From positions 558,001-622,000 of the forward strand of contig CAVTTH010000003.1 of NCBI GenBank assembly GCA_963737545.1: a DNA stretch of 64,000 nucleotides, written 5' to 3'. The translations under genes were made by a program, and so were the position numbers. This document shows, in pieces, positions 42,430-50,676 of this stretch. Position 1 is the stretch's first letter; each line of letters begins with the position of its first letter. Source of the DNA: CAVTTH01 sp963737545 (GTDB taxonomy: Bacteria; Verrucomicrobiota; Verrucomicrobiia; Chthoniobacterales; UBA10450). The notes beneath the pieces were generated by a model, which did not search any database, was not told the origin of the DNA, and saw only the letters and a program-made list of their open reading frames with translations.

Positions 42430-43671
42430 GTGAAGGAATCAGGAGTTCTGCGGTTCATCGACCGGTACGTCGGACAGTTCATCTGCGCTTTGCTTTCTCT
42501 TTTCAAACGCAAGCGAAGAGCATCGGCGTACCGACGCATTCTATTTGTCGAATTCTTCGAGATGGGAGCGGCCATCATGGCCTATTCGGCGCTAAAGTAT
42601 GTCAAAAGCAAGCTCCCTGAATGTGATCTGCACGTCCTGTGCGTAAACGGGAACAAGGAGTCATGGAAGCTTCTTGGCCTGGTTCCGGATCAAAATATCC
42701 ACGGGGTGGAGGGCGGGAGCATATTCCGCTTTCTTTCTTCTTTGGCCGGCACCGTCGCAGCGTTGCGCCGGAGGAAGTTTGATCTGGTGATCGACCTCGA
42801 CAAGTTCACCAGGCTTTCCGCCATCGTTTCATTTCTTGTCGGAGCCCGCCAGATCGCGGGCTTTTATCGTTACGAATACGAGGGACTTTACCGAGGTCAT
42901 TTCATCGACGTTCCGTGTGCCTTCAATCAAAACCTGCACGTTGCGAAGAATTTTCTCGCTTTGTCCAAGGCAGCGTTGTCTGACAAGCAGCATTATCCCA
43001 ACTACAAGGGACCAATTGAAACCTCGGAAATTCTGCTCCCGGCGTTCCAATCCGATGTCGATCTTGCCCAGGAAATGAAGATGCGGGTGAGAGAAGTGTT
43101 CCCGGATTGGAAGGAGACTCCGCTTGTGCTGGTCAATCCCGACGTAGGTCCCAATCTGGCGATCAGAAATTATCCGGCCGAAAACTACGCCCAGGTGATT
43201 AAGGGAATTCTCGAACGATCCTCCGAGGTTCGCGTCCTATTGATTGGCGTTCCCGAGAATGTCGCCACCTGCGAAAAGGTTGTCGCCGCCGTAGACGCCG
43301 ACCGCTGTCGAAATTTTTGCGGACGCACTCAATCGCTGGCCGAACTCATCGAACTCATCAATTTCTCCCGGTTGTTGATCAGCAACGATAACGGTCCCGT
43401 GCACTTCGCTTCACTCACCCAGACTCCAATCGTGGCGCTCTTCAGTACCGATTCGCCTTTTGTCTACGGGCCGCTGGGCAATTGCGTGATCCTGTATACC
43501 TTTTTTCATTGCAGCCCGTGTATCAGTTTCCTGAACAACAAGCGGTCGCGCTGCGTGAACAATCTTTGCCTCCAAACGCTCGAGCCAGCACAGGTTCTGG
43601 AGAGTTCCCTGCGGACCATGGAAGGCGCAGTAACTTTTCGCACGATCAACGGCAATCGGAGCTATCTTTAA
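42430..43671 (+). CDS. GT9 family (heptosyltransferase-like) glycosyltransferase
   Basis: A 413-aa cytoplasmic GT-B enzyme. It has the GT9 opening RRILFVEFFEMGAAIMAYSA after a ~35-residue leader (LRFIDRYVGQFICALL). It also has PLVLVNPDVGPNLAIRNYPA (donor region), VLLIGVPEN and the signature LISNDNGPVHFASLTQTPIV near the end. The usual heptosyltransferase DSG..H reads NDNGPVH here. It probably extends LPS core or another envelope glycan, consistent with the waaA gene. GTG 42430 is the best start; longer starts would overlap the divergent gene. A Cys-rich stretch (HCSPCISF) is unusual but seen in relatives. Confidence 0.82.
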   Translation: MKESGVLRFIDRYVGQFICALLSLFKRKRRASAYRRILFVEFFEMGAAIMAYSALKYVKSKLPECDLHVLCVNGNKESWKLLGLVPDQNIHGVEGGSIFRFLSSLAGTVAALRRRKFDLVIDLDKFTRLSAIVSFLVGARQIAGFYRYEYEGLYRGHFIDVPCAFNQNLHVAKNFLALSKAALSDKQHYPNYKGPIETSEILLPAFQSDVDLAQEMKMRVREVFPDWKETPLVLVNPDVGPNLAIRNYPAENYAQVIKGILERSSEVRVLLIGVPENVATCEKVVAAVDADRCRNFCGRTQSLAELIELINFSRLLISNDNGPVHFASLTQTPIVALFSTDSPFVYGPLGNCVILYTFFHCSPCISFLNNKRSRCVNNLCLQTLEPAQVLESSLRTMEGAVTFRTINGNRSYL

Positions 43672-43704
43672 CGCCGAAAATAGGCCTTTGTTTGGGACGC
43701 CTTT

Positions 43705-43733
43705 TTGAAAAATAAAAATCGTAGAAGCATATT
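43705..43733 (+). promoter_or_regulatory. Possible promoter ahead of the alpha-oxoamine synthase gene
   Basis: In a 226-base, locally AT-rich gap, TTGAAA (43705-43710) is followed after 17 bases by CATATT (43728-43733). AT-rich tracts flank it. A weak aggc/gcct hairpin with five T residues just upstream (43682-43706) could terminate the previous gene. Both assignments are tentative. Confidence 0.33.
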
Positions 43734-43897
43734 TTTATTTATAGACGTTTTTTGTCTCCTCCCGTATTCTGTTGGGCTGCTCAATCGAATGGACATCAGG
43801 ACGATCGCTGCATCGCCCTCATTCGCGATCCCCAAAAGGACGTCACAACGCCGCATTAATCAGATATCAAATTGAACTTCTCTTTTCCAAGCTCACC

Positions 43898-45193
43898 ATG
43901 AATTCCGCCCAACCCCAACCGAATCTTCATCCCGGTATGGAGAAGGATCCCGCCAAACTCAACCTGAGCGATTTCCTCGTTGGCGACAGCAAGGATCCGT
44001 TGAAGCCACCGCCGGCCTTCACGCAGTGGCATCACATCGGCGAGTGGGCCATCGAATTGTACGAACCCCAGTTGCTCGGTCCGGCCGAGGCGCGGACCAC
44101 ACTCTTCTACGGTGGTGCCTCGCACTCCGTGATCAATCTCTGCTCTTACAACTATCTCGGACTGGCCAATCATCCGGAAGTAATCACTGCGGCCCACCAC
44201 GCTCTGGCCACCCACGGCCTGGGCGCGTGCGGTTCGCCAATGCTATCCGGTATGACTGATCTTCATCGGCAATTGGAAAAGAGGATGGCGGAGTTCCTCG
44301 GTTACGAAGATGCGATGCTTTTCAATTCTGGCTTCGGCGGAGCGCTCGGGACAATTTCCGGGCTCCTGCGCAAGAGCGACGTCGCCGTGATGGACAATCG
44401 TTCCCACCTCAGCCTGCGCGACGGCGCCGTGCTGGCGCGGACCAGAACGGAACGCTTCGAGCATAACGACGCCGAGTCGCTCGACGCGGCCTTGACCCGA
44501 CACAAGGGGAAACGTCAGCTCGTAATCATTGAAGGCATTTATTCGATGGATGGCGACTTCGGCAATTTGAATGCCTTGATGGATGTAGCTGACGCTCATG
44601 AAGCGAGCGTGTTCGTCGACGAAGCGCATTCCATGCTCGCCTGCGGTGCCCATGGCCGCGGTGCGGTGGAACACTTCGGCGTCGAGAAACGAATTCGGAT
44701 TCTCTATGGAACTTTCTCGAAGGCCTTCGGAGCGCTCGGTGGATTTGTCTGCGGCGCGAAGGAAACGCTCGACTACCTCCGTTTCTACTCGCACCCCTAT
44801 GTCTATTCCTGTGCGCTGCCTCCGGTGGTGGTCGCGGCCATCTTGAAAGCGCTCGAATTGGGAACGAGCCGGACGGAGTTGCGCACCCGTCTCTGGGAAA
44901 ACGCGGATTACTTTCATAAACAACTGAACGGGCTCGGCATCGATACCGGCAATTCGACTACCTATATCATGCCCCTCGTAATCGGAGATCGAGAGCGGAT
45001 GTATCGCATGGGACATGAGCTTCGCCATCGCGGCCTCTGGGTCGCACCCGTGGATTATCCGGCTGTACCGCAGGACAGAATTTGCTTCCGTGCTTGCGTG
45101 ACGGCGAATCACACGCGTGCGGATCTGGACGAGGCACTGAACATTCTGTCAGATACGTTTGCGCCAGCGCAAATGCAGCAGCAGCACGCCTAG
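43898..45193 (+). CDS. Alpha-oxoamine synthase, serine palmitoyltransferase-like
   Basis: PLP enzyme of the family that condenses an acyl-CoA or acyl-ACP with an amino acid (SPT, BioF, KBL, ALAS). It has SVINLCSYNYLGLANHPEVI, GACGSPMLSGMTDLHRQLEK, FVDEAHSMLACGAHGRGAVE and the Schiff-base lysine K275 in YGTFSKAFGALGGFVCG. At 431 aa it carries a ~60-residue N-terminal extension rather like SPT-type members. No bio or threonine genes are near; a GNAT, an SDR and lipid head-group enzymes are. This favours a sphingoid-base-like first step over biotin synthesis, but the substrate is an inference. ATG 43898 is chosen. It shares a CTAG with the convergent oxidoreductase stop. Confidence 0.85.
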   Translation: MNSAQPQPNLHPGMEKDPAKLNLSDFLVGDSKDPLKPPPAFTQWHHIGEWAIELYEPQLLGPAEARTTLFYGGASHSVINLCSYNYLGLANHPEVITAAHHALATHGLGACGSPMLSGMTDLHRQLEKRMAEFLGYEDAMLFNSGFGGALGTISGLLRKSDVAVMDNRSHLSLRDGAVLARTRTERFEHNDAESLDAALTRHKGKRQLVIIEGIYSMDGDFGNLNALMDVADAHEASVFVDEAHSMLACGAHGRGAVEHFGVEKRIRILYGTFSKAFGALGGFVCGAKETLDYLRFYSHPYVYSCALPPVVVAAILKALELGTSRTELRTRLWENADYFHKQLNGLGIDTGNSTTYIMPLVIGDRERMYRMGHELRHRGLWVAPVDYPAVPQDRICFRACVTANHTRADLDEALNILSDTFAPAQMQQQHA

Positions 45194-46155
45194 CCGCTCT
45201 GATAAGCGCGGCTAATGACCGACAGGCATAGCGCGGCTTCATCGAAAGATTCCAGCGCGGCCTGCGGTTGCCGAAAGCTGGCGACAACCTCCGGGAGCAT
45301 CGCCGAGAACCAATCCGCATGATGCGATCCAGCGGACAGCGCGCTCCCAAAACGTATGGATTCCCCGGCAACGTTCAACGTGTCGTCATCGATCGCGATC
45401 TGACCGCGCTCGCCAGTCAGACGCATCGTGTTTCGCCGTGCATCAGCTCGCCAGGTCAGAAATATCTTCGCCTGACCACTCGGAAATGTGAGCGTCAAAG
45501 TGGCCTCGTCTTCAATTTGCTGTGGAGTGGAACGATGAAACGAAGCGTCAATCTCGAATGGCTTCTCACGAAACCAGTGATGCGCGAGATAGATCGCATG
45601 CCAGCCGTGGTCCATCAGAACGCCACCTCCGGCAATCGCGGGGTCGCGCCGCCAGTTTGGATGATTCGGATCGGCAACGGCGCAATCTCGAACCCGCAAA
45701 GTTCCGATTTCGACTTCGCACACCTGCCCAATCACGCCTGAGCGCAACATTTCTGTCGCTCGCCTGATGATCGGTGCGTATTTCCAGTTATGGACTGGAA
45801 CTACGGCGCGTTCGGATTTTTGAGCCATGCTCCGTACCTTCTCGAGCTCGACCAAATCCAACACGAGCGGCTTTTCGCAAACAACGTTCCAACCTCTGGC
45901 CAGCGCATCGAGGATCAGCCCGCTGTGCAATGCCGGCGGCGTGCAAATGTCGACAAAATCGATCTCATTCCGAACTACCAGTTCTTCAATCGTTGCACAG
46001 GCCGCAACCTCCGGCAGTGATTCACGCGCCGCCTTGCGCCGCTCTTCCCCTCGATCAACCACAGCGATGATTTTCGCCTCTTCAGAAGCCGCATAAGCTG
46101 GAAAGTGCCCGTGGCGAGCAACCTCACCGAAGCCGATTATCGCACCTCGCAGCAC
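45190..46155 (-). CDS. Gfo/Idh/MocA family oxidoreductase
   Basis: A 321-aa NAD(P)-dependent dehydrogenase. The Rossmann start GAIIGFGEVARHGHFPAYAA, the motif WNVVCEKPLVLDL with the family EKP, and GVLMDHGWHAIYLAHHW, carrying the C-terminal-domain catalytic residues, are present. Members oxidise sugars and inositols, such as myo-inositol 2-dehydrogenase. It is last in a tight minus-strand operon starting with the CDP-alcohol phosphotransferase (50645). A role in making a polyol or keto/amino sugar head group together with the neighbouring aminotransferase is plausible. Confidence 0.85.
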   Translation of the reverse strand: MLRGAIIGFGEVARHGHFPAYAASEEAKIIAVVDRGEERRKAARESLPEVAACATIEELVVRNEIDFVDICTPPALHSGLILDALARGWNVVCEKPLVLDLVELEKVRSMAQKSERAVVPVHNWKYAPIIRRATEMLRSGVIGQVCEVEIGTLRVRDCAVADPNHPNWRRDPAIAGGGVLMDHGWHAIYLAHHWFREKPFEIDASFHRSTPQQIEDEATLTLTFPSGQAKIFLTWRADARRNTMRLTGERGQIAIDDDTLNVAGESIRFGSALSAGSHHADWFSAMLPEVVASFRQPQAALESFDEAALCLSVISRAYQSG

Positions 46156-46159
46156 GCTT

Positions 46160-47476
46160 CTATTCCGCTTCGAGCCGTTCCAGCACGCGGTCGATAATGG
46201 CCAGCGCAGAATTCGCCTGCTCTGCGGAAAGAATCAGCGGCGGATGAACGCGCACTCTTGGCGTGTAACTCATCATGATTAGTCCGTCGGCAAGACAATC
46301 CTTGAAAAACTCAATGCATTTCTCCGTTGGAAGCGGCGTCTTCATTTCCTGATCCGTTACCAGATCGAACCCGATCAATAACCCTTCTCCTCGAACGTTC
46401 GCGATCGAGCGATGCTTCGCCGCCAGCGCTACAAGCCCATCCTGTAGCAGACGTCCAACTTTTGCGGAATTCTCAACCAACCTGTCCGACAATATCGTCT
46501 GGATCGTAACCAACGCAGCCGCCGCCCCGAGCGGATTTCCGCCATAGCTGGACGAGGACGCGCTCGGAAGCGAGAACGGTTTCGCCGCCACGATCTCATC
46601 AGTCGAAACCAGAGCGCTCACTGGAAATCCAGACGCCATTCCTTTGCCGAGAGTCATAATGTCAGGGACGACGTTGTCGCGACTGCATCCAAACATTCGA
46701 CCGGTGCGACCGAATCCTGTGATCATCTCATCGGCGATGAGGAGCGCGCCGTACTCATGCGCGACGTCGTGCACTTCGCGAAGGAAGAGAGGAGGCGGCA
46801 CGATGTTACCGGCCGTCCCCTGAATCGGTTCGATGACAATCGCCGCGAGCTGGCCGCCGACATCACTCTCAATCACGCGCCGAAGCTCCTTGATCGCATA
46901 CTCCCGGCATTCCACTTCCGAGCCCGCAAATCGTGTTGGATCGGCATAGGGCGCGAGATGGTGACCCGCCGGCAGTGGCCCAATCAGATTCTTCCAATCC
47001 ACATCCGAAATCGGTAGCACGCCGGCTGTTTTCCCGTGAAAACCACCGGTGAAGCCTACGATATCAGTTCGCTTTGTGTAAGACCGGGCCAACCGAATCG
47101 CCGCTTCCACCGCCTCGGCCCCGCCGCTAAAGAACTGCGTCCGCGTCAGGTTGCCCGGTGCCAGGTCGGCAATGAGCCTAACGAGTTCAGCGCGCGGCCG
47201 GGAAGTGAAGCTACCGACCGATATTGCCTGCAGCTGTTGAGTGAGCGCGGCGAGGTAGCGCGGGTGAGCGTGGCCGAGGCTTGCTACCGATACCCCGGCG
47301 TTCAGGTCCAGATAGGTATGCCCGTCGAGATCGATGAGGGTGGCGCCCTCTCCTCGCTCAATCGCCAGTTCGGACAACAAGGCGATGGTCTGCGAGCCCG
47401 GCGCGATGAGTTGTTGTTCTTCGTCGAAAAGCGCCCGGGTCTGCATTCGAAGATGAGGTTGAGCGTCACCCAGCAT
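46160..47476 (-). CDS. Class III pyridoxal-phosphate aminotransferase
   Basis: An omega-amino-acid/GABA-type aminotransferase of about 438 aa. It shows LIDLDGHTYLDLNAGVSVAS, FSGGAEAVEAAIRLARSYTK (phosphate-binding), GFHGKTAGVLPIS, IADEMITGFGRTGRMF and the PLP lysine in IMTLGKGMASGFPVSAL. Other members use GABA, ornithine, 2-aminoethylphosphonate or amino-alcohol phosphates. ATG 47476 overlaps the upstream ATP-grasp stop by 11 bases; ATG 47509 is an alternative with more overlap. It could aminate a head-group precursor, in step with the adjacent oxidoreductase. Confidence 0.88.
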   Translation of the reverse strand: MLGDAQPHLRMQTRALFDEEQQLIAPGSQTIALLSELAIERGEGATLIDLDGHTYLDLNAGVSVASLGHAHPRYLAALTQQLQAISVGSFTSRPRAELVRLIADLAPGNLTRTQFFSGGAEAVEAAIRLARSYTKRTDIVGFTGGFHGKTAGVLPISDVDWKNLIGPLPAGHHLAPYADPTRFAGSEVECREYAIKELRRVIESDVGGQLAAIVIEPIQGTAGNIVPPPLFLREVHDVAHEYGALLIADEMITGFGRTGRMFGCSRDNVVPDIMTLGKGMASGFPVSALVSTDEIVAAKPFSLPSASSSSYGGNPLGAAAALVTIQTILSDRLVENSAKVGRLLQDGLVALAAKHRSIANVRGEGLLIGFDLVTDQEMKTPLPTEKCIEFFKDCLADGLIMMSYTPRVRVHPPLILSAEQANSALAIIDRVLERLEAE

Positions 47477-48278
47477 GGACACGTCTCGCAATGAAATCCG
47501 CGATCGCATAGGAAGCTCGTTCGCGGCAGGGCGCAAACGACGGCCAGTCGTTCAAGTCGATCAATGTCAGCTCGCCGGAAGGCGACACAATGACGTCGCC
47601 GCCGAAAATATCGAGGCCTGCCGCGGCGGCAGCTCGATAAGCGAGGTTTTCCAAGTCGACAAGATTGACAGGATATTTCCGGACCTCGCCTGAATAAAAC
47701 CAGTGAAAAAATCCGCGGCCTGCGACGCCATAGAATCTGATCTCGTCGCCTGCTCGATGCGCCTGCAGTGCCGCGATGTTGATTCCGCGCTTCGCGAAAT
47801 TGATCATTCCCGCCTCAAGGCGGCGGGTCGAATCAATCCATTGCACGTCCGCGGTCACCGAAGCATGCACATCGCCGCGCTTCAGCCAAATGCCGCGATT
47901 CACATCGAGGGATCGCAAGTCCGCTCGTTCGCGTATGGCAATCAATTCCGTTTCCGGAAACGATATGCCAGCCTCAACCATCAACGCTGGTAGACGATCG
48001 CGATGCGTGTTCAAGGCTGATCTCGGGCTGTTGATAATCCTGACGCCTTCCTGCTCCCAAACGGCAAGGGTTTCGAGCGATGACCTTCCCTGACACATCG
48101 AGAAGACAATTGCTGCATCCGCACGGCGATTCTCCGCCTCGTCGAGGGTGAGGAGATCCACCGCGAAATCGCGTTCCCGAAGCCGGTGCGCGATCTGATC
48201 GATCAGCAGGACATCGTTTGATCGATGACGGCCGGGAGAATACTGCTTTTCCCGATACAATCCGATCAGCTGTTTCAT
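47466..48278 (-). CDS. ATP-grasp-like protein
   Basis: A 270-aa protein with the outline of an ATP-grasp ligase: an N-terminal domain (DAAIVFSMCQGRSSLETLA), a lysine in GIWLKRGDVHASV, and the C-terminal metal/ATP region GGDVIVSPSGELTLIDLNDW followed by PSFAPCRE, which has the Asp-x-Asn pattern of RimK-like enzymes. The Gly-rich lid is weak, so activity is not certain. Such enzymes join a carboxylate and an amine. The gene overlaps both neighbours and is probably translated together with the nucleotidyltransferase and aminotransferase. Confidence 0.72.
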   Translation of the reverse strand: MKQLIGLYREKQYSPGRHRSNDVLLIDQIAHRLRERDFAVDLLTLDEAENRRADAAIVFSMCQGRSSLETLAVWEQEGVRIINSPRSALNTHRDRLPALMVEAGISFPETELIAIRERADLRSLDVNRGIWLKRGDVHASVTADVQWIDSTRRLEAGMINFAKRGINIAALQAHRAGDEIRFYGVAGRGFFHWFYSGEVRKYPVNLVDLENLAYRAAAAAGLDIFGGDVIVSPSGELTLIDLNDWPSFAPCRERASYAIADFIARRVHAG

Positions 48279-49009
48279 ACAGCGGCGGCCTGGAGAAAAT
48301 CCTCCGCAATCGCGATATCGCCGGGGCGATCAACATCGATTGATTGCGCAATCGGAATGCCTTCGAGAAGATAGCCGCGATCGAGCAAACGCCCGAGAAA
48401 AGTTCGCAGCGCATCGATTCCGTCGTGTCGCGCGGTCTCGGCTTCCCGAAGAATCGTCGACCGAACGGCGTAGAAGCCAGCGGTCGCTTGCCGCGAGAGC
48501 GTAGCCGCGTCACCGATAGCGGTGACACGCGAATCGTCCGGCGCACAGCGCACGAAAAGCGGCTTCTCGTCATTTCCGGGAGAAGTGAGCGCGAGCGAAA
48601 CCGCTGCGTCCTCGCGGCGCGCTTGCGCGATGAATCGGGTGTAAGTCTGCGAGCTGGCTACGGTGTCGACAGTCGAAAGGAGAAATGGTCCGCTATCGCC
48701 ATCGGCTGCGAGTTTTTCGAGCAGGCGAAGAAAACTGTGCATCGACGATGGCGTCGTCTCGACGATCCAATGAATTGCGAACGGCCACTTCATGGCGGAG
48801 ACATAATCCCGAACAGCGAGAGAATCTTCGTTGATAATCACAACCACCTCGGCAGCGTCCGCCTCTGCCAGTGAGATCAAGACCCGCTCAATCAGCGTCC
48901 GGCCATCGACTTTCACCAGCGGCTTATACGCCGATACCGTGCGCAAGCGCTCGCCGCGGCCGGCGGCAAGCACACCTGCTCGCAGGAACGGTTTTTTTAT
49001 CGCCTTCAT
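48275..49009 (-). CDS. NTP transferase (nucleotidyltransferase, MobA/GlmU-like)
   Basis: A 244-aa sugar- or alcohol-phosphate nucleotidyltransferase. It has the signature AGVLAAGRGERLRTVSAYKP (Gly-rich loop, then the Lys), LVKVDGRTLIERVLISLAEA and FLLSTVDTVASSQTYTRF, where a TVD replaces the usual DxD. It could make an NDP-activated head group for one of the two CDP-alcohol phosphotransferases. The frame is open to 49333, but ATG 49009 overlaps the HAD stop by ATGA and begins the family fold. Confidence 0.85.
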   Translation of the reverse strand: MKAIKKPFLRAGVLAAGRGERLRTVSAYKPLVKVDGRTLIERVLISLAEADAAEVVVIINEDSLAVRDYVSAMKWPFAIHWIVETTPSSMHSFLRLLEKLAADGDSGPFLLSTVDTVASSQTYTRFIAQARREDAAVSLALTSPGNDEKPLFVRCAPDDSRVTAIGDAATLSRQATAGFYAVRSTILREAETARHDGIDALRTFLGRLLDRGYLLEGIPIAQSIDVDRPGDIAIAEDFLQAAAV

Positions 49010-49701
49010 GCGAGCGCCGCGGCGGCCAACGCGCCAGGTAGATCGGCAAGCTTGCTGAGATGCAGATCGACGAGCGACGGCTCGGAGCATTTCCTCACTT
49101 CCGCGTCGGCGAGCCACGCCGTTTTCATACCGGCCTTCTTCGCCGGACGCACATCGCGATCGAACGAGTCGCCCACCATCATCATGGTTGCGGGATCGCC
49201 ACCAAGTTTTCTCGCAGCGTAGACAAAAATTGCCGGGTCCGGTTTGAACAGTCCCACCCTGCGCGAATCGACGACGACCGACAAATATGCCGCGTATCCA
49301 AACTCCTGACACAATTTCTTCACGTTGCCGCAACCATTGGAAACCACTCCGAGTTCAAAACCATCCGCAACAAAGTCCGCCAGGAGCCTGACGTTGGCTA
49401 CCGTGGCCGCGCGAATAGGCCCGAGAAAGCCTTCGATCAGATGCCGCTCAAGTGTCGGATCATTCAGTCCCAGATGTGCAAGCTGCCACTCCACATGGAG
49501 CTCGATCATCTGCGCAAGATTCGACGATTCGATGGTTTCATCCAGAGCCGATCTTCGCTCTGCTGCGTCGAATGCGTCCCGGATCAAATCATGCGGAAGC
49601 TTCACGCCAAAAGTCTCGTAGAGGACGAGGAAGCGATCGAACCAATGCCCGACATCGCCATCGAGAGTGCCACCCATATCGAAAAGAATCGTGCGAATCA
49701 T
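49006..49701 (-). CDS. HAD-superfamily hydrolase
   Basis: A 231-aa phosphatase of HAD subfamily IA. Motif I is FDMGGTLDGD (nucleophile Asp; the second Asp of DxD is Gly, DMGGT), motif II GVVSNG, motif III Lys in LFKPDPAIF and motif IV VGDSFDRDV. The DMGGT form occurs in many HAD phosphatases. It probably dephosphorylates a small intermediate of the pathway. ATG 49701 overlaps the upstream stop by ATGA; TTG or other starts further up run into the neighbour. Confidence 0.88.
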   Translation of the reverse strand: MIRTILFDMGGTLDGDVGHWFDRFLVLYETFGVKLPHDLIRDAFDAAERRSALDETIESSNLAQMIELHVEWQLAHLGLNDPTLERHLIEGFLGPIRAATVANVRLLADFVADGFELGVVSNGCGNVKKLCQEFGYAAYLSVVVDSRRVGLFKPDPAIFVYAARKLGGDPATMMMVGDSFDRDVRPAKKAGMKTAWLADAEVRKCSEPSLVDLHLSKLADLPGALAAAALA

Positions 49702-50645
49702 GAGGTGGGTGGGTCGATCACCAAGCCGGCCAAGAATCGGCGATCTGCCCTCCGTTGCCAGAACCACATCACGAGAAACACCACGTTCATCGGCAGCAGA
49801 ACGAACGCGAAAAAAAGATCAATCTGGTGCAGGTACACCAATATGCCGATGGCATAGCGTCGCGTGTTGTCTCCGAGCAAATTCCACCCGCGCACAGGCC
49901 AAAAGAAGTACTCCCGATACCGGGCTCGATCATTCTCGCGAACAACGCCCGCACTCGATCGCGTCGCCAGCACCTGATCGACTTTGATGTGCGAGCCGAT
50001 CAGAAGCCGTTGCGTCATCAAATAAAACTGATAGAGCCCTCTCAGCCCCGCCGAGGTTACTTCGCCCGCATCGTGGCCCGGCGTGTGACCTTCGACCACG
50101 ACCGTCGCGTAGTCGGTGCGGTGGTAATCGTACATCTGCGCTTGCATCGCGTTCGCTATCGCCGCCAGCAACATCCAAATGAGAATGGAGCTGCTTCCGC
50201 CGCGATGGATGACGCCCGCCGCGACCGCCAGGTAGATCGCGACGTGGGTAACATATCCGCTGACTCCATCGAGCACCCGGCCAAACTCCGTAGCCTGGCC
50301 CGTCATGCGCGCGAGTTGTCCGTCCGCAGAATCGATGACGCCGTAAAGAATGAGGAACGCGAAGGCCAAAATGCCGAGACGTTCGTCGTAGAGCAAAACG
50401 CCGCCAACGATCCCCACCAATGTGGCCACGAGGGTGAGGTGAGTCGGCGTCATCCGAAGTGCGCGGCCGCCACAAGCGATGATCCAGCCGAGCCTGCGGA
50501 AAAAATAAACGTCCGAAAGCTCCTCTATTTCATAGGCTTTGAAAGCGAAACCCTGCGCGAGAACAGACTGGTTGTTCCGAGGCGTCACAAGGCCGTTGCT
50601 GGTACTCAGTTTCCAATTTGCTGCAACGTCATTTCGATCTTGCAC
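49698..50645 (-). CDS. CDP-alcohol phosphatidyltransferase family protein
   Basis: A 315-aa membrane enzyme with about six helices. The family signature DGxxARx8Gx3Dx3D appears as DSADGQLARMTGQATEFG and then RVLDGVSGY: the first three Asp residues are kept but the fourth position is Gly, followed by Tyr. From memory, CDP-alcohol phosphotransferases of Bacteroidetes inositol-lipid synthesis have a similar SADGQLAR...LDG.xG motif. It would join a CDP-activated alcohol to a second alcohol or ceramide-like lipid. It is first gene of a six-gene overlapping operon. The start GTG 50645 is the only good one near the divergent gene. Confidence 0.85.
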   Translation of the reverse strand: MQDRNDVAANWKLSTSNGLVTPRNNQSVLAQGFAFKAYEIEELSDVYFFRRLGWIIACGGRALRMTPTHLTLVATLVGIVGGVLLYDERLGILAFAFLILYGVIDSADGQLARMTGQATEFGRVLDGVSGYVTHVAIYLAVAAGVIHRGGSSSILIWMLLAAIANAMQAQMYDYHRTDYATVVVEGHTPGHDAGEVTSAGLRGLYQFYLMTQRLLIGSHIKVDQVLATRSSAGVVRENDRARYREYFFWPVRGWNLLGDNTRRYAIGILVYLHQIDLFFAFVLLPMNVVFLVMWFWQRRADRRFLAGLVIDPPTS

Positions 50646-50676
50646 GCCGGGCCACCGTCGCTGAAATCAACCCGTC

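Noticed and set aside
43898..45193. Reading the alpha-oxoamine synthase as BioF or KBL
   Set aside because: No biotin or threonine genes nearby and the neighbours are lipid enzymes; family membership alone cannot exclude it, so the SPT assignment stays a hypothesis.
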